NCBI GenBank assembly: GCA_024279865.1
Contig: JAJRRC010000057.1
Span: forward strand, 1-64,000
Origin: Planctomycetota bacterium
GTDB taxonomy: Bacteria > Planctomycetota > Phycisphaerae > Phycisphaerales > Phycisphaeraceae
Length of the DNA: 64,000 nt
Reading direction: 5' to 3'
In this document: positions 10,343-18,566 of the stretch, piece after piece
How the letters are laid out: each line of letters begins with the position of its first letter
Position numbering within the stretch: the stretch's first letter is position 1
Notes under the pieces: generated by a model
Seen by the model: the letters and a program-made list of their open reading frames with translations, nothing else
What the model was told of the DNA's origin: nothing
Databases searched by the model: none
Position numbers and translations under genes: made by a program

Positions 10343-11065
10343 ATGCCGTCGAATTCGTCTGAAAAAAAGATTCAAAGTAATGTTGCAAAACAAGTTACGC
10401 CATTGATAGTCATGGTGGTCTTTGTATTGTTGACTATATGGTTTATTTTGGACCCGGTTGGCACGGGGGTGCCGAGCATGGTCGTGGTGGAAGTTGACGC
10501 TTCTCAGATTGATTCTTCACCGATTCGTCAGATGCTTGGAGATTCGCCTACCGCCAGGATCGGCGGGGTAGACCAGTCTTGCACGGCTTGTCATGGGGCC
10601 TTGTTGGGAACCACTCGTCGGAATGCTCCCCTTGCACAGCATCAGCATGTCAAACTGAATCATGGCATTAATGATGATTGCTTGAACTGTCATGATGCCG
10701 AAGAGCGTGATAAATTGGCTTTGCGAACCGGGCAGAAGATTAGCTTTAAAATGTCCCATCAGCTCTGTGCTCAGTGTCATGGCACCACCTACCGCGATTG
10801 GCAAGATGGGATGCATGGCAAAACCCTTGGGTCTTGGCAATTGCAGTCGCGACAAAGACGCTCGCTTAAATGTGTGGAATGTCATGACCCCCATGCACCA
10901 GCATTTGATTCGTTTGAGCCTTTGCCCGGGCCGCATACGCTGCGAATGCCTCCAGAGCACCAGAAGAATCAGGATAAAATTGATGATGGGAAGCCGGCGA
11001 CTGCCTCGCCAAGTCCGCTGCGTCGGTGGAGTTGGCCTACTGATAAAGAAGGTTCAGGGCACTAA
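10343..11065 (+). CDS. Membrane-anchored tetraheme cytochrome c
   Basis: A 240-residue protein with one N-terminal membrane span (residues about 19-37, PLIVMVVFVLLTIWFIL) and four CxxCH heme sites (CTACH, CLNCH, CAQCH, CVECH). The C-terminal 40 residues are Pro/Lys-rich without heme motifs. It is the first gene of the Fe-S/NrfD/octaheme/nap cluster, 30 bases upstream of the Fe-S gene. The likely role is periplasmic electron transfer between the NrfD-type quinol module and the nitrogen-oxide reductases. It resembles NapC/NrfH only in being anchored and tetraheme; it lacks their full pattern. Confidence 0.85.
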   Translation: MPSNSSEKKIQSNVAKQVTPLIVMVVFVLLTIWFILDPVGTGVPSMVVVEVDASQIDSSPIRQMLGDSPTARIGGVDQSCTACHGALLGTTRRNAPLAQHQHVKLNHGINDDCLNCHDAEERDKLALRTGQKISFKMSHQLCAQCHGTTYRDWQDGMHGKTLGSWQLQSRQRRSLKCVECHDPHAPAFDSFEPLPGPHTLRMPPEHQKNQDKIDDGKPATASPSPLRRWSWPTDKEGSGH

Positions 11066-11095
11066 GCCCTTAATAGTGATAAGAAGTTTTTAATT

Positions 11096-12118
11096 ATGAC
11101 GATGGACCCGCATAACAAAGAAGATCAGGCCTCTGATCAAGGTTGCCAAGGCAGCTGCGGTTGTGGCTCAGGCGATGGTAAAGTGAGCCGACGTAGCTTT
11201 TTGCGAGTGGGTGCAGCGGCCCTTGGTGGCATGGCTGCATTGACGGCTGCATTGAGTCCGTTGCGTGAGTTGGACCCTGATGACTTGCCTTCGGTCGAAG
11301 AATTTATTCAGAAGCATTACAAAGAAATGTCCGGCGAACAGATGCAAGCGGCACTGGGTCGCATTGAAAAGGACGTGCAAAAACGCTTCGGCGTGACGCC
11401 TGAGGTGGCGGATATCAAGCCTTTGGACGGCGTGGAATTTGTGTACGCTTTGAATCTGAGTCGTTGTATTGGCTGTCGCAAATGTGTTCACGCTTGCGTG
11501 GCTGAAAACAACCAGAGCCGTTCCCCTGAAGTGCAGTACATTCGTGTTTTGGAAATGCCTCGAGGTACAACCGATCTCGAACAAGGCGATCATCATTACG
11601 ACCGTCCCAAAGTTCCCAGCGATCATCATTACTACATGCCCGTGCAATGTCATCAGTGTGCCAGCCCGCCATGCGTGAAAGTTTGTCCCATTGAAGCCAC
11701 TTGGCAAGAATCCGATGGCATCACCGTGGTGGACTATGACTGGTGTATCGGCTGTCGATACTGTGAAGCGGCGTGCCCTTATTGGGCCCGACGATTTAAC
11801 TTTGCAGAGCCACAGATTCCCAAAGACAAGCTCAATAAAAAAATGAGCTATCTCTCAAACCGCCCAAGACACAAGGGTGTGATTGAAAAATGCCATTACT
11901 GCCTGCAACGCACGCGTCAGGGACAAATGCCCGCCTGTTTGGAAGTTTGCCCCGTTGGTGCTCGTAAGTTCGGCAACGTGCTGGACGCCGATAGTGACGT
12001 GACACAAATTCTCAAACACAAACGCGTGTTTGTTCTTAAAGAGGACGTCGGAACATTGCCACGATTCTTTTACTACTTCGACGAACGTTACCCCAGAAGC
12101 CAGGGAGGTGAAGCATGA
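11096..12118 (+). CDS. Tat-exported four-cluster [4Fe-4S] protein (NrfC/HybA/DsrO-like)
   Basis: A 340-residue protein with a twin-arginine signal (SRRSFLRVGAAALGGMAALTA, residues about 30-50). Four cysteine groups would bind four [4Fe-4S] clusters: CIGCRKCVHAC, CHQCASPPCVKVCP, CIGCRYCEAACP, and CHYCLQRTRQGQMPACLEVCP. This is the ferredoxin-like electron-transfer subunit that pairs with NrfD/PsrC-type membrane proteins. The next gene is such a protein and overlaps it by 4 bases (ATGA). Together they form a quinol-oxidising module that could replace NapC or NapGH here. Confidence 0.93.
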   Translation: MTMDPHNKEDQASDQGCQGSCGCGSGDGKVSRRSFLRVGAAALGGMAALTAALSPLRELDPDDLPSVEEFIQKHYKEMSGEQMQAALGRIEKDVQKRFGVTPEVADIKPLDGVEFVYALNLSRCIGCRKCVHACVAENNQSRSPEVQYIRVLEMPRGTTDLEQGDHHYDRPKVPSDHHYYMPVQCHQCASPPCVKVCPIEATWQESDGITVVDYDWCIGCRYCEAACPYWARRFNFAEPQIPKDKLNKKMSYLSNRPRHKGVIEKCHYCLQRTRQGQMPACLEVCPVGARKFGNVLDADSDVTQILKHKRVFVLKEDVGTLPRFFYYFDERYPRSQGGEA

Positions 12119-13338
12119 GTGAGTATCTTCGCTTCTTGTGGCGGTGTGGACGAATTAGTTTCGTCGGCGACTGGCGTTATTACCTGTGGATGACTTTTTT
12201 GACCGTGATCGCGCTGCTGGGGCTTAATGCCTATTGCAAGCAGTTTGTCGAAGGTTTGATTGTCACCGGCATGACAGACCAAGTTTCCTGGGGCTTGTAT
12301 ATTGCCAACTTCACCTTCCTGGTGGGAATGGCTGCTGCCGCGGTGATGTTGGTCATCCCGGTTTATGTGTACCGCAATCATGATTTACACAACCTCGTGA
12401 TTTTTGGTGAATTGCTGGCAGTGGCATCGATCATCATGTGTTTGATGTTCGTGACGGTGGACCTTGGTCGGCCGGACCGGTTTATGCACTTGTTTTTACG
12501 CTTTAACTTTCCCATGTCCATGTTGTCATGGGACGGGATTGTACTCAACGGCTATTTGCTCTTGAATCTGCATATCTGTGGCTACCTGATCTACTGTGCC
12601 TATCGCAGACGTCAGCCAGGCAAAATGTTCTACATTCCGGTTGTCTTTATCGCGATTTTCTGGGCAATTAGCATTCATACAGTGACTGCCTTTTTGTATG
12701 TCGGGTTGGGTGGACGGCCGTTTTGGAACGCAGCAATTATTGCTCCGCGTTTTCTTGCTTCAGCATTTGCAGCAGGTCCCGCATTTTTGATTTTGACTCT
12801 CCAGATAATTAACAAGACCACGTCTTATGATGTATCGAAGAAAGGCATCATGCTGCTTCGAAGCATCGTGACGGTGGCATTGATTATCAATCAATTCTTG
12901 CTGTTGTCTGAAGTGTTCACGGAGTTTTATACCGGCTCTGCTCATGCTGCCTCGGCCTACTATTTGTTCTTTGGTTTGCATGGATATACGGGTCTGGTCG
13001 GTTGGATTTGGACAGCGATTACCTTGAATACCATTGCAATGATCTTGCTGATGCTGCCTGCGAGCCGCAGTATGAAATTCTTGAATGTCGCTTGTGTGTT
13101 CATGATTGTGGGAATCTGGATTGAAAAGGGCATGGGTTTGATTGTCCCTGCTTTTATTCCAACACCCTTGGGCGAAATTTTAGAGTATGTCCCCACGATT
13201 AATGAAACGCTTGTGTGCTTGGGCATCTGGGCGTTTGGGTTGCTGCTCTTTACGATTATGGTGCGTATTACAATTCCGGTCCTCGCAGGTCGCCTCACCT
13301 ATGACACGGAATATCACTTCGAATCAGTTGTTGAATAG
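12115..13338 (+). CDS. NrfD/PsrC-family quinol-interacting membrane subunit
   Basis: A 407-residue polytopic membrane protein with about ten hydrophobic spans, and family features such as WGLYIANFTFLVGMAAAA and DLGRPDRFMHLFLRFNFPMSMLSWD near residues 100-145. The family oxidises or reduces quinones at the membrane and passes electrons to the partner Fe-S subunit, here the overlapping upstream gene. The size and GRPDRF-type motif suggest the DsrP/HybB branch rather than short PsrC forms. Co-expression is indicated by the ATGA overlap. Confidence 0.92.
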   Translation: MSEYLRFLWRCGRISFVGDWRYYLWMTFLTVIALLGLNAYCKQFVEGLIVTGMTDQVSWGLYIANFTFLVGMAAAAVMLVIPVYVYRNHDLHNLVIFGELLAVASIIMCLMFVTVDLGRPDRFMHLFLRFNFPMSMLSWDGIVLNGYLLLNLHICGYLIYCAYRRRQPGKMFYIPVVFIAIFWAISIHTVTAFLYVGLGGRPFWNAAIIAPRFLASAFAAGPAFLILTLQIINKTTSYDVSKKGIMLLRSIVTVALIINQFLLLSEVFTEFYTGSAHAASAYYLFFGLHGYTGLVGWIWTAITLNTIAMILLMLPASRSMKFLNVACVFMIVGIWIEKGMGLIVPAFIPTPLGEILEYVPTINETLVCLGIWAFGLLLFTIMVRITIPVLAGRLTYDTEYHFESVVE

Positions 13339-13375
13339 ATTTTTTATAATGTCCCGCCGGATGAAAGGAACGAAA

Positions 13376-14821
13376 ATGTTCAAGGTCAGGAACTGGGTAA
13401 TTCCCATGGTTGTGCTGGTTGCCGCTCAGATGAGTTGGGGGCAGACCATTGGTCTTCGGGAGCTGAGCGATCAGAGCCGCGAATGTGTGGACTGTCATAA
13501 AAAAGAAAGTCGCGCACTGTATCAGCAATGGGGCGAAAGTAAGCATTACCGAGGCAACGTCGGTTGCTTTGAATGCCACGCTGCAGACAAGAAAGACAAA
13601 GATGCCATCCGCCATTACGATCAGACCATTTCGGTGATCGTCAGTCCCAAGGACTGTGCAAAATGTCACTCCAAAGAAGTGGAAGAATTCTTGGGATCGC
13701 ATCACTCCAAAGCAGCCCGTATTCTCGGCTCGTTGGACAATGTGTTAGCTGAAGTGGTTGAAGGCAACTCTGCTTTTATCACCCCAGGTTTCCCTGAAGG
13801 TAACTCTGCCGCTGCGGTCAGCGGTTGTTGGCAGTGCCATGGCTCACAGATCAAAGTATTGCCTGACGGCAAATTAGATCCTGCGACTTGGCCTAACACA
13901 GGTATCGGTCGACTGAACCCTGATGGATCAGAAGGTTCCTGTGCAGCTTGTCATAGCCGTCACTCCTTCAGCGCCGCCCAAGCTCGTCACCCCGACACCT
14001 GCGGCAAATGCCATCTCGGTCCTGATCACCCTCAAAAAGAAATTTACGAATCCTCCAAGCATGGCATCGCTTTCTTTGCCAATATCGACAAGATGAACAT
14101 GGATTCCGCTAAATGGATCGTCGGTGAAGATTATTCTGCTGCTCCGACCTGTGCGACTTGTCACATGTCCGCGACCAAAGATCAAGACGTGACCCATGAT
14201 ATCGGCATGCGAATCAGCTGGAACAACCGTCCAGTCATCTCAGTGCGTCCTGAACTGTCTGATGCCAAAATGGGACTGCCCGGCCAAAATGTGCCTTGGC
14301 AAACCCGTCGCGCCAGCATGAAGGACGTCTGCACCAATTGCCATAACCAAACTTGGGTTGATAATTTCTATATCCAGTACGATGCCCTCATCGAACTGTA
14401 CAACGAAAAATACGCCAAGCCCGGCAAGGACCTCTACGCTCTGGCCGTCCCATTACGCAAAAATCAGGTCAAGTTCGGCAATAAGATCGACTTTATCTGG
14501 TTTGAACTGTGGCATCATGAAGGTCGTCGCGCTCGACACGGTGCTTCAATGATGGGGCCTGATTACACCCATTGGCACGGCACATATGACCTGGGCAAAA
14601 ACTTCTACACAGAATATGTCCCAGAACTGAGAGAACTCATTGAGGATAACTTGCATTCTAAAGATGCAGCCAAGGCCGAAGGCGCGAAGAAGCTCCAGGC
14701 GAAGCTCACTGAAATTCTTAACAGTGATAACCATAAATGGTTTGTGGGAAAAATGGACCCTGCTGAAGTCGAACGTCGTAAGAAGGCTGCTGCCGAGTTT
14801 AAAGCCCGTTATACTAACTAA
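13376..14821 (+). CDS. Octaheme hydroxylamine oxidoreductase-like cytochrome c
   Basis: A 481-residue secreted protein with eight CxxCH sites (CVDCH, CFECH, CAKCH, CWQCH, CAACH, CGKCH, CATCH, CTNCH), the count of the HAO family. After the last heme it has WHHEGRRARHGASMMGPDYTHWHG, a segment typical of HAO-like proteins that contains tyrosines near the region where true HAO cross-links Tyr to the catalytic heme. Whether it oxidises hydroxylamine or reduces nitrite cannot be decided by eye. The start at 13376 is preferred (AAGGAA upstream, then a signal peptide MFKVRNWVIPMVVLVAAQMSWG); longer frames exist. It sits between the quinol module and napDAB. Confidence 0.9.
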   Translation: MFKVRNWVIPMVVLVAAQMSWGQTIGLRELSDQSRECVDCHKKESRALYQQWGESKHYRGNVGCFECHAADKKDKDAIRHYDQTISVIVSPKDCAKCHSKEVEEFLGSHHSKAARILGSLDNVLAEVVEGNSAFITPGFPEGNSAAAVSGCWQCHGSQIKVLPDGKLDPATWPNTGIGRLNPDGSEGSCAACHSRHSFSAAQARHPDTCGKCHLGPDHPQKEIYESSKHGIAFFANIDKMNMDSAKWIVGEDYSAAPTCATCHMSATKDQDVTHDIGMRISWNNRPVISVRPELSDAKMGLPGQNVPWQTRRASMKDVCTNCHNQTWVDNFYIQYDALIELYNEKYAKPGKDLYALAVPLRKNQVKFGNKIDFIWFELWHHEGRRARHGASMMGPDYTHWHGTYDLGKNFYTEYVPELRELIEDNLHSKDAAKAEGAKKLQAKLTEILNSDNHKWFVGKMDPAEVERRKKAAAEFKARYTN

Positions 14822-14827
14822 GCCCAA

Positions 14828-14857
14828 GGCAGAGGGGGGAATCATTTCCCCTCTGCC
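14828..14857 (+). other. Intercistronic hairpin between octaheme cytochrome gene and napD
   Basis: GGCAGAGGGG (14828-14837) pairs perfectly with CCCCTCTGCC (14848-14857) and the stem can be extended inward. No T tract follows. It is therefore more likely an mRNA processing or stability element, or a partial attenuator setting the ratio of the upstream cytochrome to napDA, than a full terminator. Confidence 0.6.
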
Positions 14858-14903
14858 AGTTGGCCTAAATGTTTGATTGTGAACCACACTTAGGAGTTGT
14901 TCG

Positions 14904-15152
14904 ATGCCGATTTCAAGTTTAATTGTTCGTAGTGGCGAGGACACGGTGGATGCTGTGGTCCAAGCGATCGGGCAAATGCCCGGAGCTTCTGTTGTCGAGG
15001 TGCAAGGCGGGGCAGTTGCTGCCCTGACTGAAACGGATGACAAAATACAGGACAAAGCGCTTTGGGATCGCATGGAACAGTTGCCTGGTGTGGTTAAAGT
15101 AGACCTGATTTATCACAACTTTGAAGACGTAATTAGGGAACCAGTATCGTGA
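14904..15152 (+). CDS. napD: Periplasmic nitrate reductase assembly chaperone NapD
   Basis: An 82-residue protein (ISSLIVRSGEDTVDAVVQAIGQMPGASVVEV..., then LPGVVKVDLIYHNFED) with the small ferredoxin-fold pattern of NapD. NapD binds the Tat signal of NapA and guards cofactor loading before export. It overlaps the napA GTG start by 4 bases (GTGA), so translation is coupled. AGGAG precedes its ATG. Confidence 0.9.
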   Translation: MPISSLIVRSGEDTVDAVVQAIGQMPGASVVEVQGGAVAALTETDDKIQDKALWDRMEQLPGVVKVDLIYHNFEDVIREPVS

Positions 15153-17500
15153 GTATATGCACTGAATTAACGCGTCGAGATTTCATCGTCCAATCAGCGG
15201 CGGTAGCAGCGGTGGCGGCCTTGTCGCCTTCGTTGACCAAGCCCGCTTATGCGGAAGATCTTCCAGATGGCTTGGCCTGGCATAAAGCCCCGTGTCGTTT
15301 TTGTGGCACGGGTTGCGGGGTCATTGTCGGCATCAAAGGCGGCCGCTTGGTGGCTGTTCAAGGTGATCCTCAAAATGAGGTGAACAAAGGGCTGCTTTGC
15401 GCCAAGGGTTACTATCTTGGGGCGGCGCTGTACGGCCGAGATCGACTGACCAAGCCGATGGTCCGCAAGGGTGGCCAACTTGTGCCAGTGACATGGGATC
15501 AGGCCATTGATGTTATTGCCGACAAAATTCTCGAAGATCCCCTGAAATTCGGTATTTACGGCTCAGGCCAGTGGACGGTCGCCGAAGGCTACGTCGCCAT
15601 GAAGCTCCTCAAAGGTGGTATGGGGTCCAATCATATTGACCCCAATGCTCGTTTGTGCATGGCCAGTGCGGTCGTCGGGATGATTACCACCTTCGGCGTC
15701 GATGAGCCATCAGGTTGTTATGACGACCTTGATGAATGCGATACCGTGATTACCTGGGGTAACAACTGGGCTGAAATGCACCCGGTTCTGTTCTCCCGTT
15801 TTATTGACCGTCGCAACCGTGGTCACAAGATTACTTACATCGATCTGGGGACACGCAAAACCCGTTCAACCGTGGCTGCGGACCATTACATGGAATTCGT
15901 GCCACAGACAGATATGGCGATTATCAATTGTGTTTGCTACCAGCTAGTCAAGCGGGGTAGCTATGACAAGAAATTTGTCAGCAAGTTTGTCCGATTCAAG
16001 GGCAGTGACAAGAAGGACATGACCTTCGATCAGTACACGAAGTTCCTTGCTGACTATACCCCCGAAAAAGTTTCCGAACTGTCAGGCATTTCCGTGGCAC
16101 ACCTGCACCTTCTCGCGGATGTATTCAGTGATGCCAGACGCAAGGTGGTGTCTTTGTGGTGCATGGGCGTGAATCAGCACACCCGTGGGACATGGGTCAA
16201 CAACCTGATTTACAATCTGCATCTGCTGTCAGGCAAATTCGGCAAGCCAGGCTCGACCCCGTTCTCTTTGACAGGTCAGCCCAGTGCTTGTGGTACTTGC
16301 CGCGAGGTCGGGACGTTGGCGCATGCGTTGCCCGGCGGTCGCGTGGTCAAAAGTGCGGAACACCGCAAAGAAACAGAAGATTTCTGGAAGTGCAAGCCCG
16401 GCGCGATCAATCCCAAGCCTGGTTTCCATACCGTAAAAATGTTTAAGGAAATGGCAGCCGGCAATCTGAACGGCATCTGGGTGCAGGTGACTAATCCCGC
16501 CCAGTCGTTGCCGAACCTCAATGAGCTTATGGCCAATGCGTCCAAACGTTTCTTTGTGGTTTCTGATATTTATCCCACCGCCACGACCCGCATCGCGGAT
16601 GTGGTATTGCCTTCATCTACGTGGGTCGAGAAAAACGGTGTCTTCGGCAACAGCGAACGTCGAACCCAGCAATGGTTCAAAATGATCGACGCGCCAGGCC
16701 AGGCCCGTGATGATGTCTGGCAGATGCTCGCCGTGGCTCGCCGTTTGTATGACAAGGGCTTTGCGGGGATGAAAGATCGCAACGGCGAATTTCTGTTGGC
16801 TATTCGTGACGACAACGGCAAGGAAATCGAAGCTTGGAAATGGGACGTGTTCAGCAAGTTCAACGTCGACAAAGTCTTGTTCAATGAATACCGTCAGTTC
16901 ACCGTGAAGAAGCACAAGGACATTGCTCCTTACGATGTGTATGTCGAATCTCATGGCATGCGTTGGCCTGTGGTCAAAGATGAAGATGGTGTCTGGCGTG
17001 AAACCAAACGTCGTTTTGTTGAAGGCGAAGATCCTTACGTCAAGCCAGGCAAAGAGATTCAGTTCTATATGTCTAAGGCCAAGGACGATAAGGCCATCAT
17101 CTGGGCGAGGCCTTATGTGGCTCCGCCAGAAGTCCCTGATAATGATTATCCTTTCTGGCTCAATACCGGTCGTGTGTTGGAACATTGGCATACGGGCACG
17201 ATGACCGGGCGTGTTCGTGAATTGAAGCATGCCATGCCTTCAGCTTATGTGGAAGTTCATCCTGAGGATGCTGATCAGATGCAGCTTGAGGATGGTGATC
17301 GGATCAATATTATTTCACGTCGCGGGTCATTGATTTTACCTGTGGTGGTACGTGGTCGAGGCATTCCTCAGAAGGGCATGGTGTTTGTGCCGTTCTTTGA
17401 TGAAACAAAATTGATTAACCGTGTGACATTGGATGCTTATTGTCCTATGTCCAAAGAACCGGATTATAAAAAATGCGCAGTTCGCATCGAAAAAGTCTAA
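15149..17500 (+). CDS. napA: Periplasmic nitrate reductase catalytic subunit NapA
   Basis: A 783-residue molybdopterin oxidoreductase. It has a Tat motif TRRDFI (residues 8-13). The [4Fe-4S] ligands are CRFCGTGC (49-56) and the CAKG cysteine near residue 84. The Mo-bis-MGD ligand Cys lies in ARLCMASA near residue 168. The cofactor-binding C-terminal domain includes TGRVLEHWHTGTMTGR. It reduces nitrate to nitrite in the periplasm. The start is a GTG overlapping napD. The length is slightly below that of well-studied proteobacterial NapA proteins. napB overlaps its 3' end by 28 bases. Confidence 0.96.
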   Translation: MSICTELTRRDFIVQSAAVAAVAALSPSLTKPAYAEDLPDGLAWHKAPCRFCGTGCGVIVGIKGGRLVAVQGDPQNEVNKGLLCAKGYYLGAALYGRDRLTKPMVRKGGQLVPVTWDQAIDVIADKILEDPLKFGIYGSGQWTVAEGYVAMKLLKGGMGSNHIDPNARLCMASAVVGMITTFGVDEPSGCYDDLDECDTVITWGNNWAEMHPVLFSRFIDRRNRGHKITYIDLGTRKTRSTVAADHYMEFVPQTDMAIINCVCYQLVKRGSYDKKFVSKFVRFKGSDKKDMTFDQYTKFLADYTPEKVSELSGISVAHLHLLADVFSDARRKVVSLWCMGVNQHTRGTWVNNLIYNLHLLSGKFGKPGSTPFSLTGQPSACGTCREVGTLAHALPGGRVVKSAEHRKETEDFWKCKPGAINPKPGFHTVKMFKEMAAGNLNGIWVQVTNPAQSLPNLNELMANASKRFFVVSDIYPTATTRIADVVLPSSTWVEKNGVFGNSERRTQQWFKMIDAPGQARDDVWQMLAVARRLYDKGFAGMKDRNGEFLLAIRDDNGKEIEAWKWDVFSKFNVDKVLFNEYRQFTVKKHKDIAPYDVYVESHGMRWPVVKDEDGVWRETKRRFVEGEDPYVKPGKEIQFYMSKAKDDKAIIWARPYVAPPEVPDNDYPFWLNTGRVLEHWHTGTMTGRVRELKHAMPSAYVEVHPEDADQMQLEDGDRINIISRRGSLILPVVVRGRGIPQKGMVFVPFFDETKLINRVTLDAYCPMSKEPDYKKCAVRIEKV

Positions 17501-18093
17501 ATCGGATCGTTTTGGTCGCACTTCTCTTTGCCGGGACCTATCCGGTCTTTGGCAAAGAAGTGGCGGCTAAATCGGTATCTTCACGGGCCGAGCGTCGTTC
17601 TTTTTACACAGCTCCCCCGGTGATTCCTCATGTGGTACATGGTTGGCAAACGGATAAAACCTGTTTGACCTGTCATGACCAGATTCGTCAGTGGCGGGGG
17701 GCGACAAGTATGTTGACGCCTCATCCGGAGTTTTCGAACTGTCAGCAATGCCATGTGCAGCAGGCAGCTCCTACTTGGCAGCCCAAGTCCAAGTTTCTGG
17801 GATCATCTTGGAATGGTTTGGCTGAGCAAGAAAAAGGAATACGGGCGAATCTGGTGGCTCCGCCAACGATTCCGCATCGTTATTTGATGCGTGAAAACTG
17901 CGTGGCTTGCCATTTGGATGTACATTCAAACTTCCCAGCTTCGGTGGAACATCCCAAACGGTCCAATTGTCAGCAGTGTCATATGATGCCCAAGGCAAAT
18001 AAGTTTATACTGGTCCCACTCAAGAAGGCAACGAAACAGACTGTCGCAAATGCTTCCTCCGAAAATTCCGGTAAAAATTCCGGGGGGAAATAG
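17473..18093 (+). CDS. napB: NapB-like cytochrome with four hemes (duplicated diheme module)
   Basis: A 206-residue exported cytochrome. Residues 47-97 match diheme NapB: PPVIPH, then CLTCH (64-68), then NCQQCHVQQA (90-94 for the heme site). Residues 130-175 carry a second, similar module: PPTIPHRYLMRENCVACH (143-147), then HPKRSNCQQCH (166-170). Standard NapB has two hemes, so this looks like a fusion or duplication giving four. The signal peptide is RIVLVALLFAGTYPVFG. The extreme C-terminus (ENSGKNSGGK) is encoded by an AATTCCGG-type repeat. It passes electrons to NapA. Confidence 0.88.
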   Translation: MRSSHRKSLNRIVLVALLFAGTYPVFGKEVAAKSVSSRAERRSFYTAPPVIPHVVHGWQTDKTCLTCHDQIRQWRGATSMLTPHPEFSNCQQCHVQQAAPTWQPKSKFLGSSWNGLAEQEKGIRANLVAPPTIPHRYLMRENCVACHLDVHSNFPASVEHPKRSNCQQCHMMPKANKFILVPLKKATKQTVANASSENSGKNSGGK

Positions 18094-18103
18094 GTTATGA
18101 TTC

Positions 18104-18544
18104 ATGAATCGTCAGCTCACCGAACAAGATGGACGTGATGCACTGCATCAACACCTGGTTGCTAAAGCCTCTGAGGCTAGGCTTAAGTATGGGCTGTATA
18201 TTGATGCTGACGTGATTGAAAAAATGCTCGATGACCGTGACGTGGTACGTTATCCCACCGGTCTTCGTTATGACGCCCAAGACCTTGAGCCCGGCGAATT
18301 TGCCTACGCCCATCCCTTATCAGAAGAATCCACGGGTGGTTATTGCCTATTCATACACCCTTGGTTTGAACCTCAACGAGAGATCCTCCCGTTGTTAGTT
18401 GCCTACCATATACCGGTCATTAACTATGGCTCGGAAATTGTGACCCACGAGGAAGCTGAACTATTCGGCGCAACCTTGCTGGGTATTGAAGTAGATTCTT
18501 ATTACCAAGCCTTATGCGAGTTGGCGGATTCTATTCCGCAATAG
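18104..18544 (+). CDS. Conserved-looking hypothetical protein within nap/ccs cluster
   Basis: A 146-residue soluble protein with no signal peptide, membrane span or heme motif. It is acidic, and contains DADVIEKMLDDRDVVRYPTG near residues 38-57 and a central PWFEPQREILPLLVAYHIPVINYG. It starts 10 bases after napB and ends 22 bases before the ResB-CcsA gene, so it is almost certainly co-transcribed. I do not recognise the family. The context suggests an accessory role in cytochrome or nitrate reductase assembly, but nothing in the sequence shows it. Confidence 0.7.
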   Translation: MNRQLTEQDGRDALHQHLVAKASEARLKYGLYIDADVIEKMLDDRDVVRYPTGLRYDAQDLEPGEFAYAHPLSEESTGGYCLFIHPWFEPQREILPLLVAYHIPVINYGSEIVTHEEAELFGATLLGIEVDSYYQALCELADSIPQ

Positions 18545-18566
18545 CCCATTACACCTCAGGAGTTGT

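Noticed and set aside
16613-17230. 205-codon minus-strand frame in napA
   Set aside because: Antisense to conserved NapA; no supporting signals.
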